This document shows, in pieces, positions 1-10,412 of a stretch of DNA of 18,787 nucleotides (its first letter is position 1; each line of letters starts with the position of its first letter). A model generated the notes under the pieces. It ran no database searches. It worked only from the letters and a program-made list of their open reading frames with translations, and was not told the DNA's origin. The DNA is from Paraglomus occultum (lineage: Eukaryota; Glomeromycota; Glomeromycetes; Paraglomerales; Paraglomeraceae). Made by a program: the position numbers and the translations under genes. Location of the stretch: positions 1 to 18,787 of the forward strand of contig CAJVPJ010000697.1 of NCBI GenBank assembly GCA_910592205.1, read 5' to 3'.

Positions 1-76
1 AAAGGGAAAGTAACCCTTGCTTCGGTATAACAAAAATTCGTTATAACGCATTTCGTTATAACGGGGTCCGACTGTA
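1..76 (-). mobile_element. Right end of a pogo/Tigger-like DNA transposon, truncated by the window edge
   Basis: Read on the minus strand, the sequence starts with TA (75-76), the expected target dinucleotide. It then runs CAGTCGGACCCCG followed by two copies of the palindrome CGTTATAACG (39-48 and 54-63). A CAGT-type terminus after TA, with internal CGTTATAACG-like subrepeats, is the style of pogo/Tigger (Tc1/mariner superfamily) terminal inverted repeats. The rest of the element, including any transposase, would lie left of the window. No transposase is visible here, so the element could be autonomous or a short derivative. Confidence 0.6.
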
Positions 77-561
77 TAAGTGCATATGTAGCTGCAAAGG
101 ATCTAGATGACAATTATTTTGAATTTCACTAACTATTTTATTTGACAGATCGGGCCTTTCGTGATAAAGCGCGTGCTTTATCTGTACTTGAGCATGTGTA
201 TTTATCATATTGTCGTACAAGCGGTGTTCTTGTTATAATCGTAATATTAGGAATGTTGGTCGTTGATTGCTCGCACAACGGGTTAAGCTCTCAGCATTGT
301 AACTCGACCAAGTTCAGCATACGCGAAAGCTAGAGATTACCAGACTGAATATCCATCATTGGGGAAGACATTAGAGATCATAGTGAACGCCAGTTGAATA
401 TTTCCAATCGTTATTCGATCCTATAGATATTATTCCACCGCAAGAGTTGTTCCATTAGACCAGATCCTATGCAGGAAAGGTGAACCTCTGTTGTTTATAT
501 TTTAAATTGCTATAGCGGAATAGCTATTCTAAAATCTAAATGGTTGATAGTGATTATCTGA
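77..561. other. Intergenic, no gene seen
   Basis: This stretch lies between two transposon-like pieces. The only open frame of note (142-333, plus) begins with TTG, has no family resemblance and has no splice context. I see no RNA gene. Confidence 0.5.
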
Positions 562-784
562 TGTTGTATGTCAGATCGGAATTTATGTCAATTCCGAAGT
601 GATATATGTCAGATCAGAATTTTATATATCGCTTATTAAAAATTTGAGCGGAAAAATTCTTTATCTTAGAGTGATTTTATCTTAAAGTGACTTTATTTTA
701 TTGAGTGAATAATATATTGTCGTATGTCAGTTTGGAACGACATAAAATTCTGATCTGACATAAATTTCGATCTGACATACAACA
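562..784. mobile_element. MITE-like element with nested inverted repeats
   Basis: The ends are inverted repeats. TGTTGTATGTCAGATCGGAA at 562-581 and the following TTTATGTCA match the reverse complement of 756-784 with a single mismatch. A second, perfect 21-base inverted pair lies inside (605-625 and 742-762). Both pairs are variants of one motif, TATGTCAGATC(G/A)GAATTTAT, and a degenerate copy starts at 722. The termini have TGT...ACA form. There is no coding capacity. I could not identify a clear target-site duplication, so the exact boundaries and the superfamily are uncertain. A short non-autonomous DNA transposon is the simplest reading. Confidence 0.6.
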
Positions 785-1639
785 ATGCCAAATTGACAGG
801 TAATTTATACTGTCAATAATTGAAAATGTTCACATTGTTCGTACATTTACAGTCCACCATATTGCTGAATCGACTTTCAATAATTTTAAATAATTATTAT
901 ATCAAATAACTAATTTGTGAGCGCGACAACGTTCAACTATCATACATCGCGTGTTCTTTAGCGAAAATTAATATATTCCAAACATTTACATAATGATATG
1001 CGTAAATCCTACAGAGTTTCCATACATGATTTTATTAGTATACTCACGTAACAAGAAACACTACTTAGGTTAATAACGAAGCGATAATCAAATATTTGTC
1101 GCTTTCTCCCATTACCCGGAATGAAAATCGAAAATTGATACGCCCAGCTTCTTTCTAACTCAATTCGGTGTGCTCTCACTAAAACGCTCGAATCGGCTAA
1201 TATTACATAATTTTGTAGATTTCTCATCTATTATCATCAATAATAAGTTTACGTTTAATAGAGAGTTCACAAATCAATGTTGGATTGTCAACAAATACTC
1301 GTATTACTCAAAACCTGCCTATCCTTATGTGGGAAGAATTTGTCTAAGGATTAGGGTCCTACTGATGTCATGTCCGGAGACTCATTATGGCCATCAATTA
1401 CCAAAAAAAATTTTGTGGGAATATGAAATGATTATGTAATCATATTTAATATACTATTATTCGGATCGCGCAGGGCGAACTTCCATTGTGGTACAGCATA
1501 GCGGCCCGCGACATCCATCATGATATATGCTTTGCCATATGAGCCTGCATATAATCACAATTACTTGTTCGCAATTGATACCTTCTTATTCAATTTCTAC
1601 TATAAATTAACTATACAATAAAAGGGATAGGTAACTCAC
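785..1639. other. Intergenic, no supportable gene
   Basis: This is AT-rich DNA. Short open frames occur on both strands (1009-1227 minus, 1170-1439 plus) but overlap each other and show no family resemblance, splice logic or transcription signals. Nothing here can be named. Confidence 0.45.
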
Positions 1640-2060
1640 TCCCTACCATCGGACAGTCTCTTCTGCCATAGGGATGTCGCACCTTTGTCTAGATTCAATT
1701 TCTCACACATCACAGACGAGGGCTCGATATGTTGTACTACCGTACGTTTTGATTTTCAAATGCAAAAACCTGATGCCGGGGTGAGAATGACGATCGCTTG
1801 GATTACAGTATTCGACTGATAATTGAAGAGAGTGATGTGACGTCGAGCAAAAACTAGTATGTAAAAAGAGGCATGGATACCGATAATCCCTTTCGAGATA
1901 CATCTAAGCTAACAAAATATCGAGAGGATGTATGGTCGGCCTGACTGACGGTTCTTGGATGATACACAGTGTCTCTCTGAAGCTGATGCAGTTTTCACAG
2001 ATAGGATTTGATAAGACGAATTTTTTGATTGATCGAATGCTACTTGTTTATGGTAATTGA
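1640..2060 (+). pseudogene. Possible decayed coding region, unknown family
   Basis: Coding-looking segments follow each other in different plus-strand frames. One runs to a stop near 1812-1818 and contains FDFQMQKPDAG and TIAWITVFD. Another starts near 1783 (ENDDRLDYSIRLIIEES) and is broken by TAG at 1857. A third (about 1930-2060) contains DGSWMIHSV and KTNFLIDRMLLVYGN. Composition is less AT-biased than in neighbouring DNA. Joining the segments would need two frameshifts and one stop read-through, so this would be a dead gene or domain if it was ever one. I do not recognise the family, and chance open frames remain possible. Confidence 0.2.
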
Positions 2061-2174
2061 TTAAAAAAAGTGGGGAGAATGTCAGATTAAAGAAGAAGAA
2101 TCGTTATATCTGTTGGAATCGCCCGATACTGTGGTCTTCTGATATACTCGAATTGTCTTTGGTGCAAAGGTCTT

Positions 2175-2180
2175 TTTATT
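2175..2180 (-). terminator. AATAAA polyadenylation signal of the endonuclease V gene
   Basis: AATAAA on the minus strand lies 20 bases past the TGA stop of the endonuclease V gene. That is close, but plausible for a compact fungal 3' UTR. Confidence 0.5.
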
Positions 2181-2200
2181 GCCTGTCCACGGATTGGGTA

Positions 2201-3599
2201 TCAACTACTTGATTGTCTCTTCTCAAGATTTTGTGTTCTAATAAATTCTCGTGAGCAGATGTCAGCCTGCCGCGTTGGTTCGGGAATACGATATTTGCAG
2301 CATCTTAGTACCAATCTTATCGCAGTGTCAAGGCTGATGCGATGTCCAACAGATACGAATATTGGATTTGTAGTAGTATCCAAACTACGGACGGCCTAAT
2401 TTGGGAAAGGAGAGAGAGAGAATAACGATTTCTAGGTTATAAGTATGCCAGAAATCTAATATACAACCTACTAAGGATGCCCAAATGCAAATTGTTACAC
2501 ATTGGAGAGACCACTACATTAATTGGGAACTCGAACGCAAAAAAGTCCAGGCGGAAAGCATGATATAGCTTTATAGGTCGGAATAACCATTCTAACCGCC
2601 ACGCATTACTCACCGCACCATAGACAGTCCCTGACTGTCCTTTCAAATAATAGACATCTCCGCCTTTCTTCAATACATCTTTGGTGACCTTCTTCACATG
2701 AGGCATGCTTAGTTCCACTCCATCATCAATCTGCAGAAAGTTTTTCCCTACTCCTATTGTCGGAACATCGGCCAACACACCGAGATGACATGCGAGACCA
2801 AATTGACGAGGATGGAGTGTCCCATTGCCATCAACGATAATGAACTGGGGAAATATCGAGGGTTGTTTGGATTGTAGGGATGTTATAAGAGAGAGAAGGG
2901 GAGCTACTTCGCGGAAGGCCAGGAAGCCTGCAATGTAGGGGTAGTCGAGTGATACTTTTTGGTAGTCGGTGTATAAGATCTTTTGTTCCGGAGGGCATTG
3001 GTGAGCGGGGGGGGGGGGACGTTGGGGGGCGGAAAAGCACTTTCATTTAGTTATCGTGCATAACAGTAGTGACGAGTACGTTAAAACAATAAGAGCACAC
3101 AGCTGTATTCCAAAACAATCCTGCATGCATGCTATCAATCTCAGCTGTCACAGCCTTTATCTTTTTCTCATTTTGGGAATTAAAAAATAATCCTACCTCC
3201 AAGGCTGGATATGTCAAGACCACCAGGGACGCGATTGCATCATTATTGTTGTCTTTGACAAAACTCAAATCAACGCCGCCAATATATCTTAATCCAGTAA
3301 ACTCATTATCAGTAGAGAAGGAGATATCATCAGTTTCAATCAAACGAGATTTCAGTGTTATTTGTTGCCTATTATTGGATAAAGATAAAAGAGGGGGGTG
3401 GGGATGAGAATGAAGTGAATAAAAGATGACTAATAAGTCTTAAAGAGAGACCCTATTGACCGGATCATGTATATCCTGTAGGTTATTGCGTGCTAGCTTA
3501 TCAGCTGTATTGTCCTCGCTCAACTTACTGCATCCATTCCTCCCGTTGCACATCATCTACGATATCTCCATTGTCGCTTATCTTTTCTTCTTCATGCAT
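2201..3599 (-). CDS. ENDOV: Endonuclease V, complete, four exons
   Basis: Endonuclease V (Nfi/ENDOV family) cuts one base 3' of inosine: in deaminated DNA in bacteria, mainly in RNA for the animal enzymes. Exons 3599-3529, 3368-3197, 2979-2614 and 2395-2201 join with GT-AG introns of 160, 217 and 218 bases and give 267 residues, close to eukaryotic family length. In order: the N-terminal helix ([16 protein letters not shown]); IGGVDLSF with metal-binding Asp57; the strand-separating wedge PYIAG (95-99); FREV with catalytic Glu105; [10 protein letters not shown] with Asp131 and His137; [11 protein letters not shown] with Lys160; SGTVYGA running across intron 3 into [16 protein letters not shown] (217-228); and a basic tail with PEPTRQAD. 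All known catalytic positions appear intact, so it should be active. The start is the only ATG in frame with the conserved helix. An A/T-rich box (about 3625-3640) lies just upstream. No neighbour is functionally linked. Confidence 0.93.
3007..3029. repeat. G12 and G6 homopolymers in intron 2 of the endonuclease V gene
   Basis: The plus strand has twelve G at 3007-3018 and six G at 3024-3029. On the sense (minus) strand these are C runs 27-50 bases before the 3' splice site at 2980, where a pyrimidine tract is expected. Intron 1 has a similar C-rich tract (3391-3403). Confidence 0.8.
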
Positions 3600-6500
3600 C
3601 CTGAACAAAGGTTAGCTATTTGATGCTATAAATAATTAATATTAATAGGGATCACTTAATCAAATTAGTGGTTTGTATTAACGGCAAAAATGACTCAAAT
3701 CGTGACAATTAACAGATAAGGACACGGTTGGGTAGATCATGAGAGGCAATTTTGCCATTGAAAGAAACATCTGCGTAATTAATCGTATTTGGAAGTTGCG
3801 GTACGAAATTGACATAGCCCAAACAAACAAAAAAAATTGCGTGCCTGAAACGATGTGTGATGTAATGATAGTATTGTGGTTCCAAGAGCCCCGAAGAATT
3901 ATATAAGGAATGCACCTTTTGGTTGATTGAGAACAATTTTTTGCAAAAAGTCTTTAAAAGCAGACATGTCAAAACGTATACACAAAAAGATACCGACGAG
4001 ACTACCAACAAAGCATTCCGCAAGCCCAACAAATTCCAGTAATGAACGAGTTCTCGGTCGGCATGTAAATGGGCAACTGTCATCAATATCTCTTGGATTT
4101 GGCCTTTACAATGTGGTTGTCAAACGCCCATTCAAGGTCAAAATCCAGAAAACCGTCCCTGGCGCTGCGCGCGGAAAACGTTCGGGAGACTCTCTTCTCT
4201 CTTGATCCGTAAGGGCAGACAAAACTGTAAGCATATGAAATAAGAGTCATATTGTTAATGTAATCTTGTATCGATAAAAATACTGACATTATCTTTTCCG
4301 TATACTTTTTTGGCAAACAGACCCGTTTTCTATTTATTTGTTATAAAAGTTGAATTTGGAAGGCTTTCTTCATCTACAGAATTGGTTAGATTCAAATTAT
4401 TTATTCAATATATCATGTTAAAATTAAAAATATGTATTTTTTATATATAATTTAAAAACTGTTCGTTCCAAATCACACGAAACTATTCTCGTGTTAAATT
4501 GAAGATGGTCTTCCAAACTGAACTTTTAGAATAACTCTTATGTACAGTCATTTTAATGACTAATTAAACTTATTGCTATGAACAATATGGCAAATATCCC
4601 GCAACGCACTGTCGATCAGGGGTATCAACAACATTAATTTAATATCAAGTCATTAATTCTTTTCCTAAAGTTAAATTGCAACCTACAGTCGTAGTCTCCA
4701 CACACTAATACGGAAATAAATATGAGCATTCACTTCACAGTGGCTACCAAATCTTTTCACTTTGTTGTTTTATGAGCGGGTGCTGTTTATTATTATCACT
4801 ACTATTTATCAAATCTTGTTGCACCATTAACATAAAAGGAAATCAATATGATATTACAAAAATATGAGTCAGCCAATCATCCGAAACAATTTACCATGCG
4901 TATAATAACTTTTCGTTTCTGTTTTGGAAATGCTAATTCTCTTTAGCATTTAAATCTTTTTGAGGCGGGTTTTTTGTCACATGGCTGAACACGTCTATAT
5001 TTAAAAAACCGCTTTTCTATGTATTTGGGAAATTGTTCTCGAAATTCGGCCAGTCAAAATAAGCACTTTTATTTCGCTATTGTCACATAAACAATGTTGA
5101 TTAGCCATCGCTTATTGATTCTGATATTAGATAATGTGCTTATTGCAGGTTTGTGCTACGCGGTTAGCAGAAATAAAGGAAACTTAATTATAGTTTTGTT
5201 ATTATTATCCCTTTTTCTTACTCTACGAGTTAGCCAATAGAAAAACTTTGGCATCGGGGAACAAACATTGCACACCAGGATATTTTAATTCGGGAAAAGG
5301 ACTTGGTTAGATATTTTTTCTACACAAGCCACTTCTGTACTTCTTTCGTTCGTCTATTTTGCGGTACGAACCCGATACACCAACGCCTTAAAATTTTTCA
5401 TTCGAGATTTTAGGTCCGCGTCTTACATGTACCAGGATTTTGTGAAGATAAATACTACCAAGTTACCAACTTTCAAATAGTATGAAAAACCAGAACTTAT
5501 TTGCCGACCGAATATTGAACAAACATCTAACATTTACTTATACAATTACCGGATATCCTGCTGGACATATCGAATTGCTGTAATTTATACAGTCAGATTT
5601 CCATAATATAAGAAACAACCTCTTATGAAGAGCATTTATTGTATAGCAAATCTAAAAACATTAGTAAGATTTTCTTTATATAAGAACCATCTATAAAGGA
5701 ACAAAACGTAATTTCGTAGAACGCATATATTTACTTTTACTTTATATAAAACAAGTGTCTGCACTGCTCATACATAATCGTTCGAACGAAAGATGTCAAA
5801 TTGAAATTGACGGAAAATCAGTAACAATATACTAATACTAAGATTTGACATAATAATAAACAAAAACAACTCTACTTTGCTATATGACTAACTAATGTTT
5901 GTTTAATGTTTAAATTTGTACACTTAATGAAAACACTCAATAGTTATACTTGTAGCAGCTTTAGAGGTCGACCTTAGTTGTGCCTAATAAAGACACGAAA
6001 TTGCTAGTTATACTTGGATGAGATTATCTAACCAGAGATTTTACGAAGAAATTATACACCTAAACATTGACACAAGACTGTTCCGAATTTGGGTATCCCA
6101 TACTTCTGTATGGGCACTGAGAGAGTTGGTCAGATACATTACGCATAACAAATTTGAAATCGACAAAGTATACAAACTATCATATATGGTTAATATTAAT
6201 GCAAAATTTCAGAGTGGGCGAGCCCAATTGACCAGCATTGCATTAACTTGACGTATCAGAAACATTATTATCAAAAGTATTAGTATTAGTAAATTTTTAG
6301 TTAACAAAAAATAATAATTCCAAAAAAATGCATTATGGTAAAAAAATTTAACGTACAAATATGACAGATTGAATAGGGTGTCTGAAAAATTTTGACAATA
6401 TATTTTATTTCAATGATCTGTGCGTCTATTAATAAAGTGAGAATGTGAGTAAATATAAAGTTCAAGTCTCGATTGATCTAACATAAAAAATTTGATACAA

Positions 6501-8400
6501 TTTGATTTGGTGGTTGTTGATAAAAAACTGTACCAATGTTACTACATCTTTGCTAACCGGAAGACGGCCAAGTATAAAAGCAAGACAATTACATTTACCA
6601 AACAAAAAAAACCCGATGTATTCTCAACTGCACAAAAATACCGTACACAGCTTCTAATTTCAGGCAAAACATTGGGTTAACCTTTTATTTTGGCTTAATT
6701 TATCCTAAATAATTGCCTGCTTGTTGATTCCAAATATAATATAACTATGCAAATTCAAGGAAGAATAATAGATATTTTTGGTTAATTATTCTTATTATGC
6801 TAAAACAGTATGTCATAAACAGTTTAATATAGTAAACAGCACAAAATGTAATAATTAATGCATTATTATTATTTGAAAGCTAAAATTAATTCTGTTATTC
6901 AAAAACGGCATTGCAACTAATTTAATAATTATTAAAACGGACTTGGAATAAACGTTGTTTATATTTATTTCTTTTCGTAAAACAGTATAATAAACTAGAT
7001 ACCATTTTTTTCTGTCAAGTTTCTCAAACGTCATCCGTTAGGATGCAAAGACGCTCTGCAAAACGCTCTTGACTGTATCACAAACCCGTCACATCAATAG
7101 ATTATCTCTGTAAATTTCGTTCACAAACAATATTTTATGACAATTTTCTTGTCAATTGGGTATGTTTATTATTTGTTCAATAAGGAAGAACGTTCATCAA
7201 ACCCTTTGTTATATAAAATAGACTCTATTGCTGATTATCGACATTATACATTAATCAACTATTACAGTATACAACCAACGCAAACCGTTTAGAGTTCTAA
7301 TCACTTGTGGGTAGAGATAGCCTTTTTAAACTGAAGGTAGCATATAATGTGCGATCTCATATTGCCATCTTCGGGCATAAATTAATCATACAGCAAGTAA
7401 ACTCAACGGGTATTTGAAACTTGTGTTGCAAAGTATCATGTTGTCGCGTGGGAATTCTGAAAACACCAAAATGACTTTTGCTTTAAAGTATTCAGTACTC
7501 GATTGATGACTCGGGTAACAAAAAAGTCGATATTATAACCCTCAATTCTCGAGTTTGATAAAAATAAATTAATGCAAGTTGAACCAAATATAATTTATTT
7601 TCTTAATACAGTAATTCCATTTTTAGTCTACTGAAAAGCAACTTAACATAACAAGACGTTGAAATAATGAATGCCTTAGCTTTATTAGTAGGTATAACAG
7701 AATTTGGGAGACTCGCATGTGGAGATAATAAATATAAATTATAAATTGAATTCTAATAATTTGCATTTAATTGAATGTAACATATTTTGAAGCAAGTTTT
7801 CTTGTGGGGTAAACACTCGCATCCGATAAAGACGCTATTGAAGCCAACTGACTTTATCGTACAAAATTTTGAGGATGCGTATTATAAATGAAAATTTAAT
7901 CACAAACTTATATTATAGATTTTATCAAAATAGCCTGTCTCAAATCATAAAGCTAAAGCTTGCCTTTCAGGTTTTTTTCTCTAGCAAAGAAAACCCAGAG
8001 ACAATTCATAAATGGCTGTTGAACCAAGTATTTTCGCCATGAAATTTTTCAAAAGTGATAGCATTCTATATAAAGGTACTAAAACCATGCGAATATTCGA
8101 TTCGTTGTTATTATTATGCCGGTTTGGTGGTTTATTGCAATAATGCTTATTATTCAAGACAACAACGCCCCTCAAACATTGCATGTTCATCACGTGAAAT
8201 AATATTTATAAAAAAGGAAAGTCCCTGGATTTTTGTTTGTGTGCTGGTTTACATTTAATTAAGAGCCTAATCCACAACAATGATAAACATGTCGATTAAA
8301 TATAGTAAAAAAAGAGGCTTTTGGTACAGAATGTGAAAATCAACTTTTGCATTCACCATAATTGATCACAACGCATGAATTAATAGTACAGTCACACTAT
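3600..8400. other. Long AT-rich intergenic region without a supportable gene
   Basis: About 4.8 kb between the start of the endonuclease V gene and the promoter side of the 8853 gene. Open frames at 3709-4086 and 4083-4316 (minus), 3927-4205, 6018-6251, 6492-6680 and 8055-8258 (plus) have no recognisable domains, and several rely on non-ATG starts. The 4120-4205 patch is markedly more GC-rich than its surroundings and could be a repeat relic. An interrupted hairpin lies at 7818-7879 (CGCATCCGATAAAG pairing with CTTTATCG at 7852-7859 and GGATGCG at 7873-7879). No rRNA, tRNA or long tandem array is seen. Confidence 0.5.
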
Positions 8401-8852
8401 TGTCAAGTTTCACCCAAAGCCTTGCCTCTTTGGTACTTCACCTCTTGAACTCTATCCTTCCCATACTTGTCAAAAGTCTATCATTCATCTACATAGCTTT
8501 TGCTTTATATTTTCCTCTCTTTCTTTTTTGATACAAGTATATTTCAAAGGCCAAGCGTAAGGGAGATGGAGTTTCACGTTTCGTTTATCTCCTGTTCCCA
8601 CCACCCAATCCTTTTGCATGTGCTTTCGATTTTCATATGAAAAATCCTATATTCGTCCAAGTCTGATGTAATGAACACATGGATGAATCCGGTAAAATCA
8701 CGAGAGAAATTTCAAAGGGTGTATAAGAGGAGAGAGTGGAAATCTTTTTATTGCAAGATTCGAAATCTCTGTGTAAAAAGGAATATTACCAACCGAAACA
8801 AACTTATACTTTCTACAAGTTAATCAAATAGACATACATACATACACTCAAC
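8401..8852 (+). promoter_or_regulatory. Promoter and 5' leader region of the 8853 membrane-protein gene
   Basis: Pyrimidine-rich tracts (8447-8530, with CCTCTCTTTCTTTTTTG at 8513-8529) and a TTTATATTTT box near 8505 precede the gene. The sequence just before the ATG (8823-8852) is A/C-rich with repeated CATA units, typical of a fungal 5' leader. I cannot fix the transcription start. Confidence 0.35.
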
Positions 8853-9416
8853 ATGTCTCAAGAATCATTAACCGAGACCAGAGGCTCGACCACTGCGACA
8901 AAATTCTCCTTGGCCGACAACAACTCGACCAAATCCGCACTCGATCCCATACGCAAGACTTCGCCGGCTTTAGACAGCGTTGAACAACTTCGCCGGAGCC
9001 TTCAAATTGCCCAACGTGCCGAAGCCTTTGCTGCTAACCAGGGAAGAACCATACTCTATTATATGGCCAACCCAACTGAACTTCGTGAACGTCATCAAGT
9101 GTGGCACTACTTCTACCTATGCGTCTTAATCATCGCGGCTTTCATAGCTATTTTCATCGGTCCGGTCGTGTTTGGCATGTTGGCCATGTTTGCTGGAATT
9201 GGTGCCCCGATTGCACTGTCATTTGTTGGTAGCGGTCTTGGATTACTTTCGGGTATCGCTTTTGGAATACTATTGGCCGTTGTTTGTATCGTTGCGTTGG
9301 TCAGAGCTGTTGGTTGGGGTGCCGAGTGGATTTTGAACACATTAATCCACGGTGGAAGTGATTTGTGGGATATCACCAAGACACAACTGAAGTATATCAT
9401 TTCGTCTGAGGAGTGA
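8853..9416 (+). CDS. Small hydrophobic-hairpin membrane protein, promethin/LDO-like
   Basis: An intronless gene for 187 residues that starts at a real ATG (ATGTCTCAAG) after an A/C-rich leader. Residues 1-38 are polar and rich in Ser/Thr. Residues 40-68 (DSVEQLRRSLQIAQRAEAFA onward) can form an amphipathic helix. Two Gly/Pro-containing hydrophobic stretches follow, about 87-118 (with FIGPVVFG) and 119-152 (with FVGSGLGLLSGIAFG), separated by hardly any polar residues. A short polar tail ends in SSEE. This order (helix, then tightly packed hydrophobic hairpins, no signal peptide) fits promethin/LDAF1/Ldo-type proteins that sit with seipin at ER-lipid droplet contacts. The match is by architecture only. 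A generic ER hairpin protein (oleosin-, reticulon- or caveolin-like) is possible. No frameshift or odd codon use is seen. Confidence 0.85.
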   Translation: MSQESLTETRGSTTATKFSLADNNSTKSALDPIRKTSPALDSVEQLRRSLQIAQRAEAFAANQGRTILYYMANPTELRERHQVWHYFYLCVLIIAAFIAIFIGPVVFGMLAMFAGIGAPIALSFVGSGLGLLSGIAFGILLAVVCIVALVRAVGWGAEWILNTLIHGGSDLWDITKTQLKYIISSEE

Positions 9417-9470
9417 AATGCCAAGTGAGACGAAGTTTTAGTAAGGCGATGGAAGGTGCCACTGATTTCT

Positions 9471-9491
9471 GTTTGTTTGTTTGTTTGTTTG
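9471..9491 (+). repeat. (GTTT)5 microsatellite in the 3' UTR
   Basis: Five GTTT units plus G, 54 bases after the stop of the 8853 gene and before its AATAAA. A TTA-rich stretch follows at 9527-9545. Confidence 0.85.
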
Positions 9492-9584
9492 TAGTTTCCT
9501 GAACGACTGGGGATCTTATTATGATTATAATTATTATTATTATTACCACGATCATTATTAGTCTTATTTTGTCGACTTATTACA

Positions 9585-9590
9585 AATAAA
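9585..9590 (+). terminator. AATAAA polyadenylation signal of the 8853 gene
   Basis: AATAAA lies 168 bases past the TGA stop of the membrane-protein gene, followed by a T/G-rich stretch (9591-9609). Confidence 0.55.
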
Positions 9591-9919
9591 TGTTGCGCAG
9601 GTTTCGTAATGTTAATTAATGACAACAGAGCTGTGATTATAGATACTTGATCTTTTATCGAAATCTCTTCTCTTTTCTATGAGGGATTTTTCGTGATCAA
9701 CACACGCTGCAAGATAATTGATTGTGCACATCTATTTTGATGATAAAGCATGCATTCTCTTTAGGAAAAAAATTTTTTCTTTGTCCTTTTATTGATCGAC
9801 CATATATTCCCACCAAAAATTATACCCAGATTGTTCAATATTACATTCAACTTTTACATCTAAAAAAAATAAATGCATATTATACATCAACAGACCTTTT
9901 TCTTGTGGGCAGCGAATGA

Positions 9920-10258
9920 ATTGCCCCATATCGATTTTTCCATCAACATTTCAATAAACGTCATCAGCAATCACCATCAGTAATCACCAGTGACCATCAT
10001 CAGCTCCCTCTCCCCAGGCCAAACGCAGATTCGGTCTTTTTCATCTTATCGCCCTTCTTTGCACCGATCATCTACGAGAATCAACTTTGTATCGTTTCTC
10101 CAGAAGATCCTGCGTGCCAGACGACCTTTACGATTTTAACAAAAGGCCGAATATATAGCGTTTGTATCACTGAGCTAGCGATATTATACGTTGTACTAAC
10201 AGTCGCTGCAACCGGCTTAACCACCAATGAATTTACTAGGATGCTCGTCGTAGATTGA
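9920..10258 (+). other. Open, less AT-rich stretch without a start codon; possible unassigned exon
   Basis: One plus frame has no stop from 9920 to the TGA at 10256-10258 (112 codons), and its first ATG comes only at 10241. A second frame is open after a good acceptor-like tract (CTCCCTCTCCCCAG ending at 10017) and reads AKRRFGLF... to a TAG at 10156-10158. The left part (9958-10003) is a loose repeat of CATCAGNAATCAC units. It may be an exon of an unrecognised transcript, or the open frames may be a by-product of composition. No family is recognised. Confidence 0.2.
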
Positions 10259-10412
10259 GATTGTTTCTGATGGGGAGGAAAAGAGCCTGTTAAGCGAGAG
10301 TGAATTAGAGATAAATTCGAGGGATCGTACGAAGACAGGTCGCCCCCCGTAATTAAAAGTTGTTGGTTTGATCGCCTGGTGGTTCGTCATAATTGAGAAT
10401 TTGAAAATAAAG

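Noticed and set aside
3709-4316. Two adjoining minus frames and an opposite plus frame
   Set aside because: The first minus frame starts with TTG, none has a recognisable domain, and both strands are open at once, which fits chance or a repeat relic better than a gene.
6018-6680. Two short plus frames in AT-rich DNA
   Set aside because: No splice context, no family resemblance, and length expected by chance.
7818-7879. Interrupted inverted repeat CGCATCCGATAAAG / CTTTATCG...GGATGCG
   Set aside because: The arms are split by a 13-base bulge and short; no terminator or element boundary is evident.
9113-9625. 170-codon minus frame across the membrane-protein gene
   Set aside because: It is antisense to a hydrophobic gene with a clear ATG, leader and polyadenylation signal, and part of it is only microsatellite translation.
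10132-10178. tRNA-like A-box (TAGCTCAGTGAT) and a weak B-box (GTTAAAATC) on the minus strand
   Set aside because: The D-arm cannot pair, no acceptor or anticodon stem can be drawn, and the B-box has a mismatch at a key C. It could at most be a SINE fragment.
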